Assembly (NCBI GenBank): GCA_902546795.1
Contig: CACCLK010000001.1
Coordinates: 1-64,000 of the forward strand
Direction: 5' to 3'
Origin: an uncultured Pelagibacteraceae bacterium
GTDB lineage: Bacteria; Pseudomonadota; Alphaproteobacteria; Pelagibacterales; Pelagibacteraceae
DNA length: 64,000 nt
The translations under genes were made by a program, and so were the position numbers. Positions 31,602-40,301 of this stretch are shown piece after piece; the stretch's first letter is position 1; each line of letters begins with the position of its first letter. Under the pieces are notes generated by a model. The model was given only the letters and a program-made list of their open reading frames with translations. It was not told where the DNA came from and searched no databases.

Positions 31602-32846
31602 TCATTTTGGCCTTATGACTCCGTTTCCTATCACAACATACTTGTATGAAGTAAGCTGGTTTATTCCCACGGGACCTCTTGGTGGTAATTTGTTTGTTGA
31701 AATTCCTATTTCACCTCCAAATCCAAATTCACCGCCATCGGCAAATTGAGTAGATACATTTTGCATTGCGATAGAACTATTCACTCTAGTTATGAAGTAT
31801 TCACAATTTTTTTTATCACTAGAAACTATACAATCTGTATGCATCGTCCCATACTTTAGAATATGAGCTACAGCTTCTTTAACATTTTTTACAGATTTTA
31901 CAGATAAAATTGAGTCTAAATACTCTGTTTTCCAGTCCTTTTCATTTGCTAAAGGAAATCTATTTTTAAGAATTTTATTAATTTTTTTATCTACCTTTAC
32001 TTTACAGCCATTTTTTTCTAATAAATCAATTATTTCTTTTCCTCTATTATTGATTAATTTTTCGTTAATTAACAAAGTCTCCAATGCTCCACAAATACTA
32101 GTTCTTCGCATTTTTGAATTTAAAATTACTCTTTTAGCAATTTTAAAATCTGATTTCTTATCGAGATAAATATGGCACAATCCCTCTAGATGCCCAATCA
32201 CATGTATTTTAGAAAATTTTTGCACTTTTTCTACTAACCCTCTGCCACCTCTTGGAACTACAACATCTATATAATGACCCATATCTGAAAGAAGGTAATT
32301 AACAATTTTTCTATTTTTTTTTTCTATGAATTGCACGCAGTTTTTATCTAATCCATTTTTTGTTAATTGTGCTCTAAATAGATCTGCTAAAATTTTATTT
32401 GAATAAAATGCTTCAGAACCACCTCTTAAAATTACACAATTACCTGATTTTAAGGATAATGATGCTACGTCAGCAGTTACATTTGGTCTACTTTCATAAA
32501 TGACGCCAATAACACCAATTGGTGTTGAAATTTTTTTAATCTTTAGATTATTAGGTCTTTTCCACTGATCTAAAACTTTTCCAATCGGATTTTTAAATTT
32601 TGCAATTTGATTTATTGAATATCTGATTCCCTCTATTCTTTTTGCATCAAGAATTAATCTGTCAATCAAATTTTTTCTTTTAGCAGACTTTATATCTTTT
32701 ATATTTTCTTTTATTATTTTTAGTTTATTAATTTTCAAACTTTTATTGTAATTATCTAAAACTTTCACAATCTGACTATGTTTTGCGGTTTTAAGTCTTT
32801 CAAAAGCTAATTTAGATTTAATACCAATATCTTTTAAGTATTTCAT
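31602..32846 (-). CDS. proA: Gamma-glutamyl phosphate reductase
   Basis: ProA reduces gamma-glutamyl phosphate to glutamate semialdehyde, the second step of proline synthesis. PIGVIGVIYESRPNVTADV, LKSGNCVILRGGSEA and VVPRGGRGLVEKV belong to the nucleotide-binding domain. RTSICGALETLLI carries the catalytic Cys. GGEFGFGGEIGISTNKL and RGPVGINQLTSYKYV end the protein. The length of 414 is normal. It lies one base after proB in the leftward operon. Confidence 0.97.
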   Translation of the reverse strand: MKYLKDIGIKSKLAFERLKTAKHSQIVKVLDNYNKSLKINKLKIIKENIKDIKSAKRKNLIDRLILDAKRIEGIRYSINQIAKFKNPIGKVLDQWKRPNNLKIKKISTPIGVIGVIYESRPNVTADVASLSLKSGNCVILRGGSEAFYSNKILADLFRAQLTKNGLDKNCVQFIEKKNRKIVNYLLSDMGHYIDVVVPRGGRGLVEKVQKFSKIHVIGHLEGLCHIYLDKKSDFKIAKRVILNSKMRRTSICGALETLLINEKLINNRGKEIIDLLEKNGCKVKVDKKINKILKNRFPLANEKDWKTEYLDSILSVKSVKNVKEAVAHILKYGTMHTDCIVSSDKKNCEYFITRVNSSIAMQNVSTQFADGGEFGFGGEIGISTNKLPPRGPVGINQLTSYKYVVIGNGVIRPK

Positions 32847-32847
32847 T

Positions 32848-33936
32848 TTATATTCTTACCATATCATCTTTATGAACAATTTCTGATTTACTTGGATATC
32901 CTAAAATATTTTGAATATCATTACTATGCCTACCTTTGATTTTGTTAATTTCATCAGATGTGAAAGACGATAAACCTCGAGCTAAATTTTTGTCATTTTC
33001 ATCAACAATCAAAACATTATCACCCTTGTCAAATTTTCCTTGAGCTTCCAAAACCCCTGCAGCAAGTAGACTCTTTCCATTCAAAAGTGCTTTCGCAGCT
33101 CCTTTATCAATACAAATCTTTCCTGAAGAAGACAGTGAGCTTGCTATCCATTTTTTTCTCGCGTCTAAATTTGAAATTTTTGGAATGAAACATGTATGTT
33201 TTTTTTCTTTAATTAATCTTTGAAGGGGATTTTTATACTTTCCATTCCCAATAAACATATAGCAACCAGAGTCCATACAAATTTTAGCAGCGTCTAATTT
33301 TGTGATCATACCACCAGCTCCGTAAGTACTATTTTTCTTATCGGCGAGTTTGTAAAATTTTTGGCTTAAATTCTCTACTTGTTTAATGTAGCTTTTTGAT
33401 TTTTTATCGTAGAGACCATCCACATCAGAGAATATTATTAAAGTATCAGCACCAACTATCTGGGCAACTCTTGCTGCAAGTCTGTCGTTATCACCATATT
33501 TTATTTCGGATGTAGCAGTTGTGTCATTTTCATTTACCAATGGAATAGCATTTAATTTAAATAAATTTTCAAATGTCCTTCTTACATTGATAGCTCTTTT
33601 TCTTTGTTCAGTGTCATCTGGTGAAATTAGTATTTGACCCATTTTCATATTATTTTTTACTAAAATATTTTGAAATTCTTTTGCTAATTGTATTTGGCCA
33701 ACAGCAGCTATTGCCTGGCTCATTTCAAGTTTTATTCGTTTTTTTTTAATCTTCAAGTAATTTTGCCCTAGAGCTATAGCCCCCGAGGAAACTATAATTA
33801 AGTTAATCTTTCTTTTAAATTTTTTAATATCTTTAATGAGACTATCAACCCATTTTTTTTTAAAATTTCCAGACGAGTCAACTACAGTGGAGGAGCCTAG
33901 TTTAATAACGACTTTTGATGAGTTTTTAATTAGCAT
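32848..33936 (-). CDS. proB: Glutamate 5-kinase
   Basis: ProB phosphorylates glutamate, the first and regulated step of proline synthesis. The amino acid kinase domain shows VVIKLGSSTVVD, NLIIVSSGAIALGQNYL, LVNENDTTATSEIKYGDNDRL and YGAGGMITKLDAAKI. A PUA domain forms the C-terminal quarter (about residues 275-350). The length of 362 is normal. It overlaps the end of obgE by 11 bases. Inhibition by proline is known for the family. Confidence 0.97.
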   Translation of the reverse strand: MLIKNSSKVVIKLGSSTVVDSSGNFKKKWVDSLIKDIKKFKRKINLIIVSSGAIALGQNYLKIKKKRIKLEMSQAIAAVGQIQLAKEFQNILVKNNMKMGQILISPDDTEQRKRAINVRRTFENLFKLNAIPLVNENDTTATSEIKYGDNDRLAARVAQIVGADTLIIFSDVDGLYDKKSKSYIKQVENLSQKFYKLADKKNSTYGAGGMITKLDAAKICMDSGCYMFIGNGKYKNPLQRLIKEKKHTCFIPKISNLDARKKWIASSLSSSGKICIDKGAAKALLNGKSLLAAGVLEAQGKFDKGDNVLIVDENDKNLARGLSSFTSDEINKIKGRHSNDIQNILGYPSKSEIVHKDDMVRI

Positions 33937-34909
33937 TTTTAATCAAAACTTTTTTTAGTTTTATAATATCCTTTTTTTGAAAAATAGAAATTACCTCACA
34001 CTCTTTTTTAATAACTTTTTTAAATTTATAAATTTTTTCACGTGCTTTGTTTTTATCAATTAAATCTGATTTACTAAAACAAATAATTTCTTTTTTTTTA
34101 TTTAATTTTTTATCATATGCCGATAATTCTTTCTTAATATTTTTGTAATTGTTAATAAGGTTATCCTCATTTAAATCAATTAAATGTAGTAGGGTTTTGC
34201 ATCTTTCAATGTGTCGTAAAAACTTATCACCCAGACCCACGCCTTCATGCGCACCTTTAACTAAACCAGGTATATCTGCTAAAATGATTTCTTTATTATC
34301 ATAATACGAAACTCCTAAATTTGGATTTAAAGTTGTAAATGGATAATTTGCAATTTTAGGTTTAGCTCGCGTAAGTGTAGCCAGAAGACTAGACTTGCCA
34401 GCATTAGGCAACCCAATGATACCAATATCTGCAATCATTTTTAACTGTAACCATATCCAAAATTCTTCTCCAAATTTTCCATCAGTTTTTTTTCTAGGCG
34501 CTCTATTTGTTGAACTCTTGAAATTAACATTTCCCAATCCCCCTTTCCCACCTGATGCAATTAAATATTTTTCTTTATTTTTTGTAAAATCATAAATTAA
34601 AGTATTATTATCTTCCTCGAAAATCTGTGTTCCGACTGGGATTTTCAAAATTAAATCTTTTCCACTAGCACCAGTTTTATTTCTTTTGCTTCCAGCGAAG
34701 CCATTTTCAGCTTTAAAATGTTGAGTGTATCTAAAGTCAATTAAAGTGTTTAAGTTTCTCTCTGATACAAAAATTATTGAGCCTCCAGCTCCACCATTGC
34801 CACCATCAGGTCCACCAAACTCAATAAATTTTTCTCTTCGAAAACTTGCTGAGCCAGCTCCACCTCTTCCAGCTTTGATAAAAATCTTTGCTTGATCTAA
34901 AAATTTCAT
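33926..34909 (-). CDS. obgE: GTPase ObgE/CgtA
   Basis: Obg is a ribosome-assembly and stress GTPase. The Gly-rich N-terminal Obg fold is clear: FIKAGRGGAGSASFRREKF, GGPDGGNGGAGGS and SGGKGGLGNVNFKSSTNRAP. The G domain has the P-loop GLPNAGKSSLLA, switch region YPFTTLNPNLG, G3 ADIPGLVKGAHEGVGLG and FSKSD as the NKxD-like motif. The length of 327 is short for Obg because there is no C-terminal extension. It follows rpmA by 29 bases, the common rplU-rpmA-obgE order. Confidence 0.97.
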   Translation of the reverse strand: MKFLDQAKIFIKAGRGGAGSASFRREKFIEFGGPDGGNGGAGGSIIFVSERNLNTLIDFRYTQHFKAENGFAGSKRNKTGASGKDLILKIPVGTQIFEEDNNTLIYDFTKNKEKYLIASGGKGGLGNVNFKSSTNRAPRKKTDGKFGEEFWIWLQLKMIADIGIIGLPNAGKSSLLATLTRAKPKIANYPFTTLNPNLGVSYYDNKEIILADIPGLVKGAHEGVGLGDKFLRHIERCKTLLHLIDLNEDNLINNYKNIKKELSAYDKKLNKKKEIICFSKSDLIDKNKAREKIYKFKKVIKKECEVISIFQKKDIIKLKKVLIKNAN

Positions 34910-34938
34910 TTTAACAATGTCGTTGAAATCTAATTTTA

Positions 34939-35193
34939 TTAACTAGGGACTACAGAAACAAAGGTTCTGTTTAATTTTGATTTCTTAAACTTTACTTTTC
35001 CTTTAATTAAAGAAAAAATTGAATGATCTTTTCCAATTCCAACATTTTGACCCGGATGGACTTTTGTTCCGCGCTGACGAACTATTATATTTCCTGGTAA
35101 GACATCTTGGCTCCCGTACTTTTTTACTCCAAGTCTTCTGCCTTTACTATCTCGTCCGTTTCTAGATGATCCACCTGCTTTTTTTGTTGCCAT
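34939..35193 (-). CDS. rpmA: 50S ribosomal protein L27
   Basis: L27 lies near the peptidyl transferase centre. The sequence [20 protein letters not shown] and [19 protein letters not shown] are unmistakable, with [19 protein letters not shown] following. The length of 84 is normal, and the short N-terminus has no cleaved extension of the Firmicutes type. It lies one base after rplU. Confidence 0.99.
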   Translation of the reverse strand: MATKKAGGSSRNGRDSKGRRLGVKKYGSQDVLPGNIIVRQRGTKVHPGQNVGIGKDHSIFSLIKGKVKFKKSKLNRTFVSVVPS

Positions 35194-35194
35194 T

Positions 35195-35611
35195 TTACTT
35201 TTTTACTTTCTTAGTTTCTTTCTTTGTATCCTTTTTAACTTCTTTCTTAATAGTTTTTTTTTCGTCAGCCTTGAACTCAGCTATGATTTTACCATCTTTT
35301 GATAAAATTTTTGTTATTTGAATTTTAGAGTGTCTCTGTCTATGGCCATTTTTTCTTCTTGAGTTTTTTCTTCTTCTCTTTTGAAAAACTAAAATTGTTC
35401 TATCTTTAATATTTTTCAAAAGTTTTGCTTCGACAACTGCTCCCTCAATATTTGGGTTACCGACCTCAATATTTTTGTCATCATTCAATAACAAAACCTT
35501 TTTGAATTTTATAACTTTGCCTTCTTCGCTGTCAATTTTTTCTACATCTATAATTTTGCTAGCTGAGACTTTGTATTGTTTTCCACCCGTTTCTATAATA
35601 GCAAATGACAT
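35195..35611 (-). CDS. rplU: 50S ribosomal protein L21 with Lys-rich tail
   Basis: L21 binds 23S rRNA next to L20. It begins [20 protein letters not shown] and has [17 protein letters not shown], the rRNA-binding loop. At 138 residues it is about 35 longer than E. coli L21; the extra C-terminal part is almost all Lys, Glu, Asp and Thr. The start has a strong Shine-Dalgarno sequence, AAGGAG, six bases upstream of the ATG. It is the first gene of the long leftward operon and sits behind a near-consensus promoter. Confidence 0.97.
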   Translation of the reverse strand: MSFAIIETGGKQYKVSASKIIDVEKIDSEEGKVIKFKKVLLLNDDKNIEVGNPNIEGAVVEAKLLKNIKDRTILVFQKRRRKNSRRKNGHRQRHSKIQITKILSKDGKIIAEFKADEKKTIKKEVKKDTKKETKKVKK

Positions 35612-35635
35612 AAATATCTCCTTAAATTCTAAGGG

Positions 35636-35663
35636 AATATAGCCTGATAGCTTCTTAAGTCAA
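35636..35663 (-). promoter_or_regulatory. Promoter of the rplU operon
   Basis: Read on the minus strand, TTGACT (35663-35658) is followed after 16 bases by TATATT (35641-35636). Both hexamers are close to the sigma-70 consensus. Transcription would start near 35629, giving an rplU leader of under 20 bases that contains AAGGAG. It lies in the 61-base gap between gloB and rplU. One transcript could run through rpmA, obgE, proB, proA, nadD, rsfS, ctpA and rppH, all spaced by 0-29 bases. Confidence 0.7.
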
Positions 35664-35672
35664 GATTTTTGA

Positions 35673-36431
35673 TTAAAAAGAGTCTTTTAAATCTCTCAAT
35701 TTTTTAAAGGTAAGAATGTCTGAAGCGTTATTAATACCTATATTTTTTTTAACACTTTCATTATCGCACCTTAAGAATATGTTTGTTTTTAGTTCGTCGT
35801 CAATTGTTGTTGGAATAGTTGGAGATTTGTCTCGTAATTTTTGATCGATAAAAAGTTTCTTTTTTTTAAGAAAAGTGTTGTCCTTGTCATACTCCAAACA
35901 AAATTCATAATTATTTTTTGTGTATTCGTGACCACAATATACTTTTGTTTCTGGGGGTAGATTTTTAATTTTGTTCAACGAATTAAACATTTCTTCATGA
36001 GTACCTTCAAATATTCTACCACATCCTAAAGAGAACAAAGTATCTCCTGTAAAAATTATCTTTTCTTTCATAAAAAAAAAAGCAATATGTCCTTTAGTGT
36101 GACCTGGAGTGAAAATTACTCTAAATTCCAAATTACCAATTTTGTGCGTTTGGTTTTCCTCAAGTAAAATATCTATTCCAGGAATGCGATCTTTTTCCAT
36201 TCCAAATGCTAAAATTTTTGATCCATATTTTTTTTTTAGCATCAAATTGCCATCTACATGATCAGAATGATGATGAGTATTAAGAATGAAGTCTAATTTT
36301 TTGTATTTTTTTATAATTTCTTCACAAGCATAGAATTCTGAGGGGTCTATTATTGAGACAGTATTTGATTCTTTTTCATGAATTAAATAACTGTAATTGT
36401 CACTCAGACATGGAATAACTTCTACTATCAT
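35673..36431 (-). CDS. gloB: Hydroxyacylglutathione hydrolase (glyoxalase II)
   Basis: GloB hydrolyses S-lactoylglutathione, the second step of methylglyoxal detoxification. It is a metallo-beta-lactamase fold protein: LNTHHHSDHVDGN holds the THxHxDH metal motif, GHTKGHIAFF and FTGDTLFSLGCGRIFEG carry further ligands, and YCGHEYTKNNYEF is typical of glyoxalase II. The length of 252 is normal. It lies one base after metW, as the last gene of the metX-metW-gloB unit. Confidence 0.94.
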   Translation of the reverse strand: MIVEVIPCLSDNYSYLIHEKESNTVSIIDPSEFYACEEIIKKYKKLDFILNTHHHSDHVDGNLMLKKKYGSKILAFGMEKDRIPGIDILLEENQTHKIGNLEFRVIFTPGHTKGHIAFFFMKEKIIFTGDTLFSLGCGRIFEGTHEEMFNSLNKIKNLPPETKVYCGHEYTKNNYEFCLEYDKDNTFLKKKKLFIDQKLRDKSPTIPTTIDDELKTNIFLRCDNESVKKNIGINNASDILTFKKLRDLKDSF

Positions 36432-36432
36432 A

Positions 36433-37026
36433 CTATCCTATTAAAAAGATGCCTAATTTTGAAAAGAGGTTTTTGATTTCTAGGTTGCCCCTTTTAATAA
36501 ATGATGTTTGATCTTGATTTACACCAACAACTTTTTTTATGTGAATTTTTTTTTCATCACAAAAATTAAATAAATCTTTAATAGTACACATATGTAAATT
36601 AGGAGTGTTATACCATGTATTTGGTAGCGTCTTTGTGACTGGCATTTTACCAAAAAATAAAAGTTTCATCCTCACTTTCCAATAACCAAAATTGGGGATA
36701 GAAATGATTACTGATTTTCCTATTCTCAATAATTCTTTTAAAACTTTTTCAGGTTTATAAAAAGCTTGAAGCGTTTGACTAAGAACAACATAGTCAAAAG
36801 ATTTTTCAGGAAACTGATGAAGCTCAGTTTCAGCATTTCCTTGTATTACTGATAGTCCTTTGTGAATACATATTTGAACATTATCTTGATCAAGCTCTAA
36901 TCCTCGAACCTCTATATTTTTTTCATTTTTTAGAAGGCTCATTAAAGACCCATCACCACAGCCTACATCAAGAACTCTACTGTTATTGGGTAATAATTCT
37001 GCAATTACTTTAAATTCTTTTTTCAT
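36433..37026 (-). CDS. metW: Methionine biosynthesis methyltransferase-like protein MetW
   Basis: MetW is a small SAM-methyltransferase-fold protein found next to metX and needed for homoserine acetyltransferase function in several bacteria. It has the SAM-binding motif RVLDVGCGDGSLMSLL and SFDYVVLSQTLQAFYKPEKVL. I chose the ATG at 37026, which gives the usual MKKEFKVIAELLPNNS N-terminus (197 residues). An ATG at 37053 would add nine residues. It overlaps metX by 17 bases, so the two are probably translationally coupled. Confidence 0.93.
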   Translation of the reverse strand: MKKEFKVIAELLPNNSRVLDVGCGDGSLMSLLKNEKNIEVRGLELDQDNVQICIHKGLSVIQGNAETELHQFPEKSFDYVVLSQTLQAFYKPEKVLKELLRIGKSVIISIPNFGYWKVRMKLLFFGKMPVTKTLPNTWYNTPNLHMCTIKDLFNFCDEKKIHIKKVVGVNQDQTSFIKRGNLEIKNLFSKLGIFLIG

Positions 37027-38149
37027 TTTTAAATTTATCGTACATTGTGTCAATAAAACCTTTAAGTGTTTTTAAAAATTCTGGTTCATTAAGAAGAAAA
37101 GAATCGTGACCTTTGTCTGTCACAATTTCAGAATAAGAAACATCTGCGCCCGAGGCATTTAGCGCTATTACTATATCCTTATTATCTTTTGTCGTATAAA
37201 GCCAATCTGAGGAAAAAGATATAATCAAAAATTTTGTTTTTTGATTTTTAAAAGCTCCTGAAAGTCCGCCTTTGAATTGCTTTGATAAATCAAAATAATC
37301 CATCGCTCTGGTAATATAGAGAACAGAGTTAGCATCAAATCTTTCAACAAAAGCATAGCCTTGATGTCTTAAGTAGCTCTCTACTTGAAAGTCAGCATTG
37401 AAACTAAATTCATAATCAGCTTTTTCTTGCAGTTTTCTTCCAAATTTTTCTTGCATGCCTTTTTCTGATAAATAGCTAATATGACCCACCATTCTTGCAA
37501 CAGCTAAACCATTTTTTGGTTGTACTTTCTTTAAAACATACTTTCCATTATCCCATATAGGATCAGCCATAATTGCTTGACGCGCCAACTCATTCAAAGC
37601 GATATTTTGAGCGCTATGACTTGAGCTACAAGCTATTGGAACAGCTGAAAAAGTTTTATCAGGAAATGTTGCACAAAACTGTAATAACTGCATACCTCCC
37701 ATTGAACCTCCAGTTGCACATAAAAGTTTTTTGACACCAAGGTGTTCTAATAAAGTCTCTTGAGCTCGAACCATATCTCTAATTGTTATGACTGGAAAAT
37801 CCAATCCATAAGGCTTATTGCTATCCGGGTTAATATTTTTTGGACCTAATGAGCCCATACATCCACCAATTACATTTGCACATATAACAAAATATTTATT
37901 AGTATCTATTGCCTTTCCAGGCCCAACCGCGGTAACCCACCAACCTTCTTTATTAGTTATTGGGTTAGTACCAGTAACAAATTGATCACCTGTTAATGCG
38001 TGGAATACTAGAATAGCATTATCTTTATTAGGATTTAACTTTCCATAAGTTTCATATGCAAGTGGAAAATTCGTTATAGTCTTTCCACAATCTAATTTAA
38101 GTGGTTTAGTTACATCTAATTTCTTAATATTTTCAAGTTTTATATTCAT
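37010..38149 (-). CDS. metX: Homoserine O-acetyltransferase
   Basis: MetX activates homoserine for methionine synthesis. This alpha/beta hydrolase shows LAYETYGKLN, FHALTGDQFV, the nucleophile elbow GGSMGGMQLL, and GHDSFLL near the end with the catalytic His. From ATG 38149 it is 379 residues. An in-frame ATG at 38179 would add MPSLAGLFFW, but that stretch coincides with the terminator hairpin of the riboswitch leader, so the shorter form is preferred. Neither start has well-spaced ribosome binding: AAGGG lies only two bases before 38179, and the 38149 start has just GG. Expression should fall when SAM is high. Confidence 0.95.
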   Translation of the reverse strand: MNIKLENIKKLDVTKPLKLDCGKTITNFPLAYETYGKLNPNKDNAILVFHALTGDQFVTGTNPITNKEGWWVTAVGPGKAIDTNKYFVICANVIGGCMGSLGPKNINPDSNKPYGLDFPVITIRDMVRAQETLLEHLGVKKLLCATGGSMGGMQLLQFCATFPDKTFSAVPIACSSSHSAQNIALNELARQAIMADPIWDNGKYVLKKVQPKNGLAVARMVGHISYLSEKGMQEKFGRKLQEKADYEFSFNADFQVESYLRHQGYAFVERFDANSVLYITRAMDYFDLSKQFKGGLSGAFKNQKTKFLIISFSSDWLYTTKDNKDIVIALNASGADVSYSEIVTDKGHDSFLLNEPEFLKTLKGFIDTMYDKFKNEKRI

Positions 38150-38151
38150 CC

Positions 38152-38177
38152 AAAAAAAAAGCCCAGCTAAACTGGGC
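38152..38177 (-). terminator. Intrinsic terminator in the metX leader
   Basis: On the minus strand GCCCAG (38177-38172), a five-base loop, CTGGGC (38166-38161), then nine T (38160-38152) make a textbook Rho-independent terminator. It starts four bases after the SAM-II aptamer and ends two bases before the metX ATG at 38149. Its loop and 3' arm contain TTTAGCT (38171-38165), the exact complement of AGCTAAA (38193-38187) in the aptamer. An alternative antiterminator pairing is therefore available when SAM is absent. Confidence 0.9.
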
Positions 38178-38181
38178 ATAT

Positions 38182-38232
38182 CCCTTTTTAGCTACATTTA
38201 TTTCGCGCCTGCAATTTGGTTAAATCGGCGCT
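38182..38232 (-). promoter_or_regulatory. SAM-II riboswitch aptamer controlling metX
   Basis: The minus strand from 38232 to 38182 matches the SAM-II (metA-type) aptamer almost base for base: P1 GCGCC paired with GGCGC, the GATTTAACC loop, TTGCA, then AAATAAATGTAGCTAAAAAGGG in two parts around the pseudoknot strand (quoted 5'-AAATAAATGTAG and GCTAAAAAGGG). SAM binding holds the GCTAAA strand in the pseudoknot, freeing the downstream terminator. SAM-II elements are known upstream of metA, metX and related genes in alphaproteobacteria. The predicted transcription start (about 38231) coincides with the aptamer's first base. Confidence 0.93.
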
Positions 38233-38237
38233 ATGAA

Positions 38238-38266
38238 TTAGTACTAAATAGTCTTAAACTTGTCAA
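38238..38266 (-). promoter_or_regulatory. Promoter of the metX riboswitch transcript
   Basis: On the minus strand a perfect TTGACA (38266-38261) is followed after 17 bases by TACTAA (38243-38238), a moderate -10 match. The start point would fall at about 38231, right at the beginning of the SAM-II aptamer. The divergent gene hisC begins at 38327, so the two promoter regions share about 60 bases. Confidence 0.65.
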
Positions 38267-38326
38267 ATTCATATGTAATCAAGCATAGAATTTAAGATAT
38301 TTTTTATATATGAAATTAAAATAAAT

Positions 38327-39409
38327 ATGAATTTACCTAAGCCTAAAAAAATTAATGCTGATAAATATGTAGCTGGTTTAAGCCTGTTTAAGCAGAAAGC
38401 AGCAAAAATTAAATTATCAGCCAATGAATCTGCCCTAGGACCAAGCCCGAAAGCCGTTAAGGCTTTTAACAAAGTTTTTAAAAATATTAAACGATACCCT
38501 GACTCTGATGGTATTTTTCTTAGAAAAGTTTTGGCAAAAAAATTTAAATTAGATTTTAATAGAATTATCTTAGGCTCTGGATCAGATCAAATTTTGGAAT
38601 TAATATGTAAGGCTTTTTTAGATAAAAAAGATGAAGTAATAATACCTGAATATAGTTTTATTATTTATAGAATTTATAGTAAAATTTGTGGTGCAAAGAT
38701 TATTTACGCGAAAGAAAAAAATTTTAAAATTTCTGTAAAGGAAATTCTTTCTAAAGTGAGTCATAAAACAAAAATAGTTTTTTTGGCAAATCCTAATAAT
38801 CCAACTGGCACACTGTTAAGTAAAAAAGCACTCATTGAATTAAGAAGAAAATTAAGAAGTAATATTTTATTAGTAGTAGATGACGCATACTGTGAATATG
38901 TTAAAGAAAAAAATTATTCGTCAGCTCTTGAATTATTTTCCAGCTCTAAAAATGTTATTGTAACAAGAACATTTTCAAAAATTTACGGATTAGCTGGCCT
39001 TAGAGTTGGCTGGGGGTACGGTCCTAAAAATTTAATACAAGCTATTAGCCAATTGAAACCACCTTTCAACGTAAATAGAGCTGCACTATTTGCCGCGTCA
39101 GAGTCTATAAAAGATAGTAAGTGGTTAAATAAAGAGGTGCTTCATATAAAAAAATGGTCCAAAATTTTTTTTAAAACTTTCAAAGAATTGAAAATTGATA
39201 CTAATTATGGCCATGGAAATTTTATGCTTATAAATTTTGATAAAATTAAAAAAAATTCAAAAAATGTTTTTTTGAAGTTAGCAAAATCTGGAATCTTAGT
39301 AAGAAAAATGGAAGTTTATAAAATAAGAAACTCCCTAAGAGTAACAATAGGAAATAGTAAAGAAAATAAAAAATTTATTCAAGTTTTAAAGAAAGTTATA
39401 AATGTTTAA
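38327..39409 (+). CDS. hisC: Histidinol-phosphate aminotransferase (or aromatic aminotransferase)
   Basis: A PLP fold-type I aminotransferase of the HisC family. Visible are KLSANESALGPSPKAV, ILGSGSDQILELI, FLANPNNPTGTLL, VVDDAYCEY and TRTFSKIYGLAGLRVGWG, which holds the PLP-binding Lys. The length of 360 is normal. It overlaps tyrA by 8 bases. hisC next to tyrA is common in alphaproteobacteria, where HisC-type enzymes can also act in tyrosine and phenylalanine synthesis, so it may serve both pathways. No Shine-Dalgarno sequence is evident before the ATG. Confidence 0.92.
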   Translation: MNLPKPKKINADKYVAGLSLFKQKAAKIKLSANESALGPSPKAVKAFNKVFKNIKRYPDSDGIFLRKVLAKKFKLDFNRIILGSGSDQILELICKAFLDKKDEVIIPEYSFIIYRIYSKICGAKIIYAKEKNFKISVKEILSKVSHKTKIVFLANPNNPTGTLLSKKALIELRRKLRSNILLVVDDAYCEYVKEKNYSSALELFSSSKNVIVTRTFSKIYGLAGLRVGWGYGPKNLIQAISQLKPPFNVNRAALFAASESIKDSKWLNKEVLHIKKWSKIFFKTFKELKIDTNYGHGNFMLINFDKIKKNSKNVFLKLAKSGILVRKMEVYKIRNSLRVTIGNSKENKKFIQVLKKVINV

Positions 39410-40301
39410 AAAAATTTGTATATTAGGATGTGGTTTAATCGGTTCATCTATTTTGAGAGCAATTAATAAAAACAAATTAAGCAAAGAAAATTCTGTTTTT
39501 GATAAGTCAAAAAAAGTTTTGGACTTTCTTAAAAAAGAAAAACTTTCTAGTGAGGTGACAGATGATATACAGCTTGCAGTAAAAAATGCAGATCTTATAA
39601 TAATTTCGACACCGCTTAGCTCTTATGCTGAATTAATTTCTTTAATAAAAAACGATCTGAAAGCAGGAGTTATTTTAACTGATACTGGATCAGTCAAAAA
39701 AGAAATTAATAAAGTTATAGAAAATTCAAAATTAAAAAATATCCATTGGATAGCTTCTCATCCTATAGCTGGAACCGAAGAAAGTGGGCCAGAGGCGGGC
39801 TTTGCGGATTTATTCAAAAATAGATGGTGTATTCTGTCAGCTAACAATCAAGTTGCTAAAGATAAAATAGAAATTCTAGAGAGATTTTGGTCTAAGCTAG
39901 GGAGTAAAGTAAAACTCATGTCATTTGAAGATCATGACTATGTATTGTCCTTAACAAGCCATCTTCCTCACGCAGTTGCTTACAGTATTGTGAGAACTGC
40001 AATTAATAATGAAGATAAATTTAAAAATGATGTGATCCAATACAGTGCTGGAGGATTAAGAGATTTTACTAGAATTGCCGCATCAGATCCTTTGATGTGG
40101 AAAGATATTTTTATTGATAACAGTGATTATATTTTAAAGGTTTTAGATAACTATTCCAAAAATCTTGATGAAATTAAAAATGCCGTTAAAAATAAAGACA
40201 GTAAAAAGCTTTTAGAAATTTTTTCGTCAACTAAAAAAGTAAGAAAAGAAATTATTGAAGCAGGCCAAGACACTAAAAAACCTGACTTTGGACGAAAATA
40301 A
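39402..40301 (+). CDS. tyrA: Prephenate/arogenate dehydrogenase
   Basis: TyrA oxidatively decarboxylates prephenate (or arogenate) toward tyrosine. The NAD loop CILGCGLIGSSILRAI is near residue 6-21. TDTGSVKKEI, SHPIAGTEESGPEAG and LTSHLPHAVAYSIV are catalytic-region motifs, with the His in HLPH. The length of 299 is normal for a single-domain enzyme without an ACT domain. It starts inside the end of hisC and finishes directly against the convergent plsC, with no intervening base. Confidence 0.94.
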   Translation: MFKKICILGCGLIGSSILRAINKNKLSKENSVFDKSKKVLDFLKKEKLSSEVTDDIQLAVKNADLIIISTPLSSYAELISLIKNDLKAGVILTDTGSVKKEINKVIENSKLKNIHWIASHPIAGTEESGPEAGFADLFKNRWCILSANNQVAKDKIEILERFWSKLGSKVKLMSFEDHDYVLSLTSHLPHAVAYSIVRTAINNEDKFKNDVIQYSAGGLRDFTRIAASDPLMWKDIFIDNSDYILKVLDNYSKNLDEIKNAVKNKDSKKLLEIFSSTKKVRKEIIEAGQDTKKPDFGRK

